Shown here: one piece after another, positions 16,497 to 23,802 of the stretch
Position numbering within the stretch: position 1 is the first letter of the stretch
Layout: every line of letters starts with the position of its first letter
Source of the DNA: Sphingomonas sp. ERG5
Lineage (GTDB): Bacteria; Pseudomonadota; Alphaproteobacteria; Sphingomonadales; Sphingomonadaceae
DNA: 64,000 nucleotides
NCBI RefSeq assembly: GCF_000803065.1
Contig: NZ_JSXI01000066.1
Span: forward strand, 1-64,000
Direction: 5' to 3'
Notes under the pieces: model-generated
What the model was told of the DNA's origin: nothing
The model's database searches: none
Seen by the model: only the letters and a program-made list of their open reading frames with translations
Made by a program: the position numbers and the translations under genes

Positions 16497-19196
16497 ATGA
16501 TGCGATTTGGGAGCGTAATCGGAGCTTGCACGGCGATTTTCGCGTCAGCAGGCGTCTCGGCGCAGACGACAGTGCCAACGCAATCCGCTTCAGCCGGCGC
16601 GCCGGCTGCCGAAAACGAGGACAGCGACATCGTCGTGACGGGATCGCGCATTGATCGCGCATTCGATTCCCCGACACCGACCTTGCAGGTCACCGCTGCC
16701 GACCTCAGCATTGGCGCCCGAACCAACGTGGCTGCAGCGCTCAACGATTTGCCGCAGTTTCGCGCCACCACCTCGCCGCAGACCACCGGCACGAACACCA
16801 GCGCAGGCCAGGCACCGATCGATCTGCGCGGCCTCGGCATTAACCGCACGCTGGTGCTGCTCAACGGTCGTCGCCTCTCGAGTGACAATGATCTCAACGC
16901 CATCCCGACCGTGCTGATCAAGAATGTCGATATCGTGACGGGCGGCGCGTCGGCCGCCTGGGGATCGGGCGCTGTTGCCGGTGTCGTCAACATCACGCTC
17001 GACAGCAAGTTCACCGGCGTGAAGCTCGGCGCACAGGCCGGCATTTCGAGCTATGGCGACGCGGCCGAGCATCGCTTCGAAGCGGCAGCCGGGACACCCT
17101 TCGCCGATGGGCGCGGCCATTTCATCATCGGCGGCGAATATCTGAACAACAATGGCGTCATTCCAAAGGTCAGCCGCCCCAATGCCGGCCGCTGGGCAGC
17201 GATCTCGAACGGTAAGGGCGCCTTCGTACTGACGCCCGACGTCGGCTTCTCCAACGCGGCTTACGGCGGAATCATCCTGTCGGGCGCGCTGTCAGGCAAG
17301 GGCTTCAATCCCGATGGAACGCTGCGTCCGATCAATTATGGCGTGGTCAGCGGCACCAACATGATCGGCGGCGAAGGCCCGTCGAACGATGATCTCAGCC
17401 CACTCGTCACCCCGCAGCGCCGCTACAGCATGGTCGCCCAAGCGACCTTCGATCTGATGGACAATCTGACCGTGACCGGGGAACTGCGGCGCTCGCGGAT
17501 GTGGAACAACTATATCTGGTTTGGCGACCACAACCGCGGCAATTTGACGATCAAGTCGGACAATGCGTTTCTGCGGCCGGAAGTCCGCGCGGCGCTGGCC
17601 GCCGCCGGACAGACCAGCTTCACCTTTGGCCGCTTCAATTCGGACCTGTCCTACTCGACGATCGACTTCGAGCGGAAGAACACGCAAGCCACGCTCGCAA
17701 TCGACGGAAAGTCGGGCGACGGCCGCTGGCGTTATGGCGCTTATTACAGCCGCGGCCAGTTCGATAACAACATCGACACACCAGGCTTTCTGCTGACCAG
17801 CAACTATGCACAGGCGGTCGATTCAATCATCAGCCCTACCACGGGCCAGCCGATCTGCCGCATCGCGCTGACCAACCCCACCACCAATTGCGTGCCGGTC
17901 AGCCTGTTCGGCCTTGGCGCGCCGTCACAGGCGGCGATCGACTATGTGACCGGCACGCCCCAGTCGCGCTCACGCACCACGTTGGACACGGCGGGCGCGA
18001 GCCTGAGGGGCGAGCCATTCGATCTGTGGGCCGGGCCGGTTTCGATCGCGGTCGGCGCGGAATGGCGCAAGGAGGCAATCGATGCCCGTGTCGGCGCGCT
18101 CGATCTCGCCAAAGCGTTCACCACGTTCAGCTTCTCGCCGCTCAAAGGAAGTTTCACCGTCAAGGAGGCTTTCGCCGAGGTGCTGGTTCCGCTGGTACGC
18201 GACGTGACGCTGCTCAAAAAGCTTGAGTTCAACGGCGCAGCCCGCATCTCGGACTATAACACGACTGGTTCGATCTGGTCCTGGAAACTGGGGATGACCA
18301 ACGAATTCTTCCCCGGGGTGAAGGGCCGTGTCACGCGCTCGCGCGACATCCGGTCAGCGAACCTGAGTGAATTATACACTCAGTCGACCACCGGGTATAA
18401 CACCCTGACCGACCCGGTGACCAACACCAGCGTCTATGTGCTGTCAAACGGCGGCGGCAATCCCGATCTAAGGCCGGAAACCGCCGATACCTTCACCGCC
18501 GGGCTGGTTCTGTCGCCCATCTCGCGCCTCAATCTGACGCTCGATTATTATGACATCCGTATCAAGGATGTGATCACGACCATCGCCGCGCAAGACCTGG
18601 TGACGCGCTGCTACAATGGCAACCAGGCAATGTGCGCCCGGGTCGAGCGCAACGCAGCGGGCACCATCGTCCGAACCGTCTCGACCTTCCTGAACCTGGC
18701 TGAATACCAGACCGACGGGATCGATGCCGAGCTGAGCTATGTCCTGCCAGTCCGCGGCATTTCATCGGCACCGGGCAATGTAACCTTCCGCGTGCTCGGC
18801 ACCTGGGTCAACAATCTCAAGACCGACGATGGCGTGAGCAAGATCGATTATGTGAAATCGCAGGGTTACTCTTTCGGTCTGGGCGTTCCCGAATGGCGCG
18901 TAAATACCAGCATCGGTTATCAGGACGAAACCTTCGGCGCGATGCTGCGTGCACGGTATCTTTCGGCCGGCAATTACAACAGCACCGTGAACCTCGTGAA
19001 TAACCGGATTCCAGCCTACACCTATTTCGATCTTCAACTGAGCACCCGTGTTCCCGTGTCTCACGGGCCGCAAATGGAGTTCTACCTCAACGCGTCGAAC
19101 CTGTTCGACAAGGATCCCCCGGTCAGCGCGCTCTACTCGCCCTATTACGACGTGGTCGGGCGCTACATCACCGTGGGCGCGCGAGTGCGCCTCTGA
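16497..19196 (+). CDS. TonB-dependent receptor without STN domain
   Basis: Outer-membrane transporter of 899 aa: signal peptide cut after VSAQ (about residue 22), TonB box DIVVTGSRI (about 43-51), plug (IDLRGLGINRTLVLLNGRR, SAAWGSGAVAGVVNI), a long barrel with ELRRSRMWNNYIWFGDHNRG, and a terminal VRL. It is a close paralogue of the receptor at 23803-26757 over most of its length, but lacks the N-terminal signalling domain, so it can import but not signal through FecR. A secreted S9 peptidase gene follows, suggesting peptide-like ligands. Two ATG codons (16497, 16500) are possible. Confidence 0.92.
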   Translation: MMRFGSVIGACTAIFASAGVSAQTTVPTQSASAGAPAAENEDSDIVVTGSRIDRAFDSPTPTLQVTAADLSIGARTNVAAALNDLPQFRATTSPQTTGTNTSAGQAPIDLRGLGINRTLVLLNGRRLSSDNDLNAIPTVLIKNVDIVTGGASAAWGSGAVAGVVNITLDSKFTGVKLGAQAGISSYGDAAEHRFEAAAGTPFADGRGHFIIGGEYLNNNGVIPKVSRPNAGRWAAISNGKGAFVLTPDVGFSNAAYGGIILSGALSGKGFNPDGTLRPINYGVVSGTNMIGGEGPSNDDLSPLVTPQRRYSMVAQATFDLMDNLTVTGELRRSRMWNNYIWFGDHNRGNLTIKSDNAFLRPEVRAALAAAGQTSFTFGRFNSDLSYSTIDFERKNTQATLAIDGKSGDGRWRYGAYYSRGQFDNNIDTPGFLLTSNYAQAVDSIISPTTGQPICRIALTNPTTNCVPVSLFGLGAPSQAAIDYVTGTPQSRSRTTLDTAGASLRGEPFDLWAGPVSIAVGAEWRKEAIDARVGALDLAKAFTTFSFSPLKGSFTVKEAFAEVLVPLVRDVTLLKKLEFNGAARISDYNTTGSIWSWKLGMTNEFFPGVKGRVTRSRDIRSANLSELYTQSTTGYNTLTDPVTNTSVYVLSNGGGNPDLRPETADTFTAGLVLSPISRLNLTLDYYDIRIKDVITTIAAQDLVTRCYNGNQAMCARVERNAAGTIVRTVSTFLNLAEYQTDGIDAELSYVLPVRGISSAPGNVTFRVLGTWVNNLKTDDGVSKIDYVKSQGYSFGLGVPEWRVNTSIGYQDETFGAMLRARYLSAGNYNSTVNLVNNRIPAYTYFDLQLSTRVPVSHGPQMEFYLNASNLFDKDPPVSALYSPYYDVVGRYITVGARVRL

Positions 19197-19218
19197 CCAT
19201 CAGCCTGTTGAAGATTCG

Positions 19219-19247
19219 CCGCCGGCCGGCCTGTACCGCGCCGGCGG
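19219..19247 (+). terminator. GC-rich hairpin between receptor and peptidase genes
   Basis: Perfect 8-bp stem CCGCCGGC / GCCGGCGG (19219-19226, 19240-19247) with a 13-base loop, followed by TTTCC. It could be a partial terminator that lowers peptidase expression relative to the receptor, or an mRNA-stabilising stem. Confidence 0.45.
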
Positions 19248-19271
19248 TTTCCAGCTTTCGGGAGACGGTAC

Positions 19272-21230
19272 ATGATTGCACGTCACATTTTCGCTACTTC
19301 CCTGGTGATGGTCGCCACGCCTGTGCTGGCCGACACCCCGAAATCCATCGTTCCCAAGCCCGCCGCAATCGTCATCGACGGACCTCCGCCGGTAAGCGAA
19401 GCGTTGACGGCTGAAACGCGCCCCTATCTCGAGGCGCGTAAGGCTGTGTTCCAGGGCTGGAACGCCGCGGATCGATCGATTCTGGTCAAAACACGCTTCG
19501 GCAGCACCGATCAGTTGCACGTCGTCGCGACGCCACAGGCGATGCGACGGCAGGTCAGTTTCGAACAGGAGCCGATACTGGCCGGTTTTCGCGCGCCCGG
19601 CAGCGATGGCACGCTGGTAGTCCAGAAGGATGTCGGTGGCGCCGAATTCTTTCAACTGTACCGCCTTGAGCACGGCCGCCTCGTGCTGCTCACCGACGGC
19701 AAGAGCCGGAACTGGTTTGGCGCATGGAGCCCGGATGGCCGCTTGATCGGCTATACATCGACACGACGCAACGGCACCGATTCCGATATCTATGTCATGG
19801 ACCCGCGCAAGCCGGGGAGCGACCGGCTGGTCGCCCAGGTCGATGGCGGCGGCTGGAGCGTTGCTGACTTTTCAGCGGACAGGAAGACCGCGCTCATTCT
19901 CAATCGCAAGTCGATCAACAACGCGATCGTCTATGAACTCGACCTCGCAAGCGGCAAGCTCCAGGCAATTGCGGGCGCAAAGAAGCCGGCATCCTATGTG
20001 GCGCCGCGCTATGCGGCTGACGGCAAGATATGGGTGACCTCGGATGTCGCATCCGACTTCCTGCAGCTCGGCACGCTTGATCGCGCCGGCCAGTTTGCGC
20101 CCAAGTCCACAGAGCCGAAATGGGATGTCAGCGATTACGCGATCGCGCCCGACGGCAGCTTCATCGCCTATGCGATCAATGAAGCCGGCATCAGCCGCTT
20201 GCGCGTGATGGACGTCTCAACCGGGGTCACGCGCCCGGTAGCCGGCCTGCCTGCCGGCGTGATCCCCTATAGCATCGGTTCCGCGATCGCGATCGCCCCC
20301 TGGGGCGCGATCGGGCTCAGCATATCATCGGCGCGCGTCGCCGGGGATGTCTTCTCGGTTGATCCTGCGACGCTGGCCGTGACCCGATGGACCGAAAGCG
20401 AGACGGGCGGGCTCGATGCTGCGGCCAATGTCGACCCCGAACTGGTCGAGGTGAAGAGCTTCGATGGCGAAACGGTTTCGGGCTTTCTCTATCGGCCCGA
20501 TCCGACACGCTTCCCCGGTCGCCGTCCGTTGGTCGTCGATATTCATGGCGGCCCTGAAGGTCAGTCGCGGCCCGACTATCGGGGAGCGGACAATTATCTG
20601 CTCAACGATCTGGGCATCGCCCTGTTCTACCCCAATGTCCGCGGCTCGACCGGGTTCGGCAAGCGCTTCGTCAATCTCGATAATGGCCCCGACCTGCGCG
20701 AGAATTCGGTCAAGGATATCGGCGCGATGCTGGACGCGCTGGGCAAGGACAACACGCTCGACCCTAGCCGCTTCGCGGTCTCCGGCATGTCCTATGGCGG
20801 CTATATGTGCTACGCTTCGGCGGTCCATTACAGCCCGCGGATCAAGAGCGCGAGTTGCTATGTCGGCATCTCCAACTTCGTGACTTTCCTCGAAAGCACC
20901 CAATCCTATCGGCGCGATCTTCGCCGTGTCGAATATGGCGACGAGCGCGACCCGAAACAGCGCGCCAAGCTGATCGCGATCTCGCCGCTCACCAGCGTCG
21001 ACAAGATCAGCGTGCCGATCCTGATCGCCACCGGCGGCAATGATCCGCGCGTCCCCGCGTCCGAGGCCGAGCAGATCATCAAGGCGATCCGCGCCAAGGG
21101 CGGCACCGCCTGGCATGTGCTCGCGCAGAATGAGGGGCATGGCTTTCACAAGAAAGAGAATGAGGACTATTATTTCTGGAGCCAGATCCAGTTCTGGAAG
21201 CAGACGCTGCTCGGCGACGGGGCGCGATGA
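19272..21230 (+). CDS. S9 family peptidase (prolyl-oligopeptidase type), secreted
   Basis: A 652-aa serine peptidase with a signal peptide (about 1-20, ending VLADT). A beta-propeller-like domain (about 60-400, with repeats such as GAWSPDGRLIGYTSTRRNGT, SDIYVMD) precedes an alpha/beta-hydrolase domain. The catalytic triad is visible: Ser507 in SGMSYGGYM, Asp near 590 in GGNDPRVP, His near 623 in NEGHGFHKKEN. Such enzymes trim short or cyclic peptides in the periplasm. It lies between two paralogous receptors and overlaps the downstream amidohydrolase (ATGA). Some S9 enzymes beside sigma/FecR/TBDR genes are lasso-peptide isopeptidases; no lasso biosynthesis gene is seen here, so that stays only an alternative. 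Confidence 0.9.
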   Translation: MIARHIFATSLVMVATPVLADTPKSIVPKPAAIVIDGPPPVSEALTAETRPYLEARKAVFQGWNAADRSILVKTRFGSTDQLHVVATPQAMRRQVSFEQEPILAGFRAPGSDGTLVVQKDVGGAEFFQLYRLEHGRLVLLTDGKSRNWFGAWSPDGRLIGYTSTRRNGTDSDIYVMDPRKPGSDRLVAQVDGGGWSVADFSADRKTALILNRKSINNAIVYELDLASGKLQAIAGAKKPASYVAPRYAADGKIWVTSDVASDFLQLGTLDRAGQFAPKSTEPKWDVSDYAIAPDGSFIAYAINEAGISRLRVMDVSTGVTRPVAGLPAGVIPYSIGSAIAIAPWGAIGLSISSARVAGDVFSVDPATLAVTRWTESETGGLDAAANVDPELVEVKSFDGETVSGFLYRPDPTRFPGRRPLVVDIHGGPEGQSRPDYRGADNYLLNDLGIALFYPNVRGSTGFGKRFVNLDNGPDLRENSVKDIGAMLDALGKDNTLDPSRFAVSGMSYGGYMCYASAVHYSPRIKSASCYVGISNFVTFLESTQSYRRDLRRVEYGDERDPKQRAKLIAISPLTSVDKISVPILIATGGNDPRVPASEAEQIIKAIRAKGGTAWHVLAQNEGHGFHKKENEDYYFWSQIQFWKQTLLGDGAR

Positions 21231-22222
21231 TCGTCGACCGCGCGCTTCGGCGCGCGTGCTTCGCAGTGAGCCTGATACTGATGGCGCCGCTGTACGCGGC
21301 GGGCGGACGATCGCCCGCCGTGATCGTCGATCACCATGTACATGTTCACTCTCCGGCGATCCTGCCCATCCTGTCCGCATATTGCGCGAGCCCGGGCAGG
21401 ACCAGCAAATGCGACCCCGATTTCTCCAGCCCATTGACGGCAGATGATCTGCTGCGGGCGATGGATGCCGCGGGCATCAAGCGCGCGCGGGTGATGTCGA
21501 CCGCCTATTTGGCGGAAAGCCCGTTCATGACGCCCCCTGCCCCGGATCATGTGGCGATCATGCGCGCGGCGAACGATTTCACCGTCGCGCTGGCCCGTGC
21601 CCATCCCGACCGGCTTGACGCCTATATCGGCGTCAATCCGATCACATCGACCGCGCTGCCGGAAATCGAACGCTGGCGCGACAACCACCATGTCGCCGGT
21701 CTCAAACTGCATCTCGCCAATGCGCGCTTCGACTATCACCGGCCCGATCAGGTGATGATGCTGGCGGCAGTATTTCGGGCTACGGCATCCGCGCATCTCC
21801 GGATCATGGTCCATATGCGCAATCAGGCCGCCGGCTATGGCGCAGAGGAAGCCCGGATTTTTCTAAGGGACGTGTTGCCGGCCGCGCGCGGCACGAACGT
21901 ACAGATCGCGCATGCCGCTGGCTGGGGCGGTATCGACCGCCCCACTCTCGCGGCACTGGGCGTCTTCGCCGACGCCTGCGAACGGGATCGAGCGATGTGC
22001 GCCAATCTCCGTTTCGACCTCGTCGCGATCAAACCCGGCACGGTATCGAACGAAGACAGGGCGGCGCTCGTCGCCCTGATGCGCAAAATTGGCCTGAGCC
22101 ATTTCGTGCCCGCTTCCGACTGGCCGTTCGCGCGCGACCTGGGTGCCTATTATGCCGCGTTCGAGACGCTTCCGCTGACGAGCGCCGAATGGCGGCAGAT
22201 CGCCAGCAACATCGCCCCCTGA
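21227..22222 (+). CDS. Secreted amidohydrolase-family metal-dependent hydrolase
   Basis: A 331-aa TIM-barrel hydrolase of the amidohydrolase-2 type with an N-terminal signal peptide (hydrophobic run CFAVSLILMAPLYAAG). Metal-site residues: HxH in VDHHVHVHSP (about 35-40), His in RIMVHMRNQ, His in VQIAHAAGWGG and Asp in VPASDWPFARD. It is translationally coupled to the S9 peptidase, so it may act on products of peptide cleavage such as cyclic or modified amino-acid derivatives. Substrate is unknown. Confidence 0.82.
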   Translation: MIVDRALRRACFAVSLILMAPLYAAGGRSPAVIVDHHVHVHSPAILPILSAYCASPGRTSKCDPDFSSPLTADDLLRAMDAAGIKRARVMSTAYLAESPFMTPPAPDHVAIMRAANDFTVALARAHPDRLDAYIGVNPITSTALPEIERWRDNHHVAGLKLHLANARFDYHRPDQVMMLAAVFRATASAHLRIMVHMRNQAAGYGAEEARIFLRDVLPAARGTNVQIAHAAGWGGIDRPTLAALGVFADACERDRAMCANLRFDLVAIKPGTVSNEDRAALVALMRKIGLSHFVPASDWPFARDLGAYYAAFETLPLTSAEWRQIASNIAP

Positions 22223-22313
22223 AGACAGGGCCCGGCACCAGGCATCCCCCTTCCAACACAAATAATGTCGGATTTGGGCAGCGGGATCGTCTACGATATG
22301 TGTGGGGAACGCG

Positions 22314-22787
22314 ATGAGCCAATTGAGCGAGATGTTACGGCATGTTCGGGCCACCTTGCGACGCCGCGGCGTCGCCGATCAGGACGCCGACGATCTGGTG
22401 CAGCAAGCCTTTTTGAAGGTGGGGCACTACGAACAAAAGCATGCGGTGCGGTCGCAGGAAGCTATGCTCGTCAAGGTTGCCGTCAACCTCTCGATTGATG
22501 AGGGGCGTCGGGAGCGCCGCGCGCCGTTTTCAACCGGGAATGTTTTCTCGATCGCGGATGCCGCTCCCGGCCCGGAACAGGTGTTGCAGTCCCAGGCGCG
22601 GCTGAAACACGCCGCCGCCGGCCTGGATCAATTGCCCGAACGGACACGCCGCATCCTGCTTCGTCGGAGACTCGACGGCGCAAATTATGCGACGATCGCT
22701 AGAGAAGAAGGGATGTCGGTCCCCGCCGTAGAAAAACAGGTCGCCCGAGCGACCATGGAGATGATGACTTGGATGGAGCAATGGTGA
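22314..22787 (+). CDS. ECF RNA polymerase sigma factor (FecI-like)
   Basis: A 157-aa sigma factor with region 2 (GVADQDADDLVQQAFLKVGH) and region 4 (LPERTRRILLRRRLDGANYA, then IAREEGMSVPAVEKQVARAT). ATG 22314 is preferred to GTG 22302 because GGGGAA lies 5-10 bases ahead. It overlaps the FecR start (TGATG), so sigma and anti-sigma are made together. It is the likely activator of the peptide-uptake genes, including the STN-type receptor downstream. Confidence 0.9.
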   Translation: MSQLSEMLRHVRATLRRRGVADQDADDLVQQAFLKVGHYEQKHAVRSQEAMLVKVAVNLSIDEGRRERRAPFSTGNVFSIADAAPGPEQVLQSQARLKHAAAGLDQLPERTRRILLRRRLDGANYATIAREEGMSVPAVEKQVARATMEMMTWMEQW

Positions 22788-23719
22788 TGCGAGGAAAGGA
22801 GGAGCGAGCGCGATTGAACGCGGAAGCGTCCGCCTGGCTCGCCCGAGTACATGGTCCTCATGGCGCGGAAGCTGATGTACCGTTGCAGGACTGGCTCAGG
22901 GAAGATCCCGCGCATCAGGAGGCGTTCGAACGCGCCGTCGACTTATGGGAACTCTTGCCCGGAGCAGCCGCCATCTCCGATTCCACTATAGAATCCCCGA
23001 CGCCAAGGCGGTTTATGCCGCTGGCGATCGCCGCGTCGATACTGGCGGTCGCTGCCACGGGCGCAATGACGGTCTATCTCAACCAGGCCCCGGTCTTCGA
23101 CACCGGCACCGGCGAACAGCGCACAGCGACCTTGAAGGACGGCAGCAGGATTGCGCTCAATACCGACAGTCATGTCACGGTGAATTTCGCCAGTGATAAA
23201 CGGCAAGTCTCGCTCGACCGGGGCGAAGCGATGTTCGACGTGGCCCATGATGCAGCGAGGCCGTTCATCGTCACCGCTGGCGACGAACAGATCAAGGCGC
23301 TAGGCACAAGCTTCGTCGTCCGGCGTGACGGTGATCGCGTGCGCGTTACCCTGCTCCGCGGCAAGGTCGAGGTTACCCGCAAGGGCGAGCGCCGCCAATT
23401 GCTGGCCGTGCTCGCGCCGGGCGAGCGCGTGTCCGCAGTCCCGCAGGCGCCGCCGGTCCTTGATCGCCCGGCGCTTGACGCCGTCACCGCCTGGCGTCGC
23501 GGGGAGATCGTGTTTCGTGATACCCCCTTGTCCGACGCCGTTGCCGAGGTGAACCGCTATGGACAGGCGCGGGTGATGGTGAATGATGCTCGTCTGGGAG
23601 CCATTCCCATTTCGGGCGTATTCGCAACGGATAATGCGGCGGAATTTGCCGCCGCCGTGGCGCAACTCCACGGATTACGGGTGCGACGAGAAGGCGAAGC
23701 ATTGCTTTTGACGCTGTAA
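22787..23719 (+). CDS. FecR family anti-sigma regulator
   Basis: A 310-aa single-pass regulator. The cytoplasmic DUF4880-like domain (ASAWLARVHG, QDWLREDPAHQEAFERAVDL) is followed by a TM segment near 75-95 (FMPLAIAASILAVAATGAMT), the periplasmic FecR domain (QRTATLKDGSRIALNTDSHV, EAMFDVAHDAARPFIVTAG, LGTSFVVRRDGDRVRVTLL) and the C-terminal contact domain ending in GLRVRREGEALLLTL. ATG 22787 has GGAG (22775-22778) at proper distance and overlaps the sigma stop. It should sense the STN domain of the receptor encoded 83 bp downstream. Confidence 0.9.
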   Translation: MRGKEERARLNAEASAWLARVHGPHGAEADVPLQDWLREDPAHQEAFERAVDLWELLPGAAAISDSTIESPTPRRFMPLAIAASILAVAATGAMTVYLNQAPVFDTGTGEQRTATLKDGSRIALNTDSHVTVNFASDKRQVSLDRGEAMFDVAHDAARPFIVTAGDEQIKALGTSFVVRRDGDRVRVTLLRGKVEVTRKGERRQLLAVLAPGERVSAVPQAPPVLDRPALDAVTAWRRGEIVFRDTPLSDAVAEVNRYGQARVMVNDARLGAIPISGVFATDNAAEFAAAVAQLHGLRVRREGEALLLTL

Positions 23720-23802
23720 GCCAGTCTCGGCACCATCAATGGTTTGTCGCAAGTTTCGTGGCGCTGACCGATCGGAGCTATGGGACGAGACGAGGGCGGC
23801 GC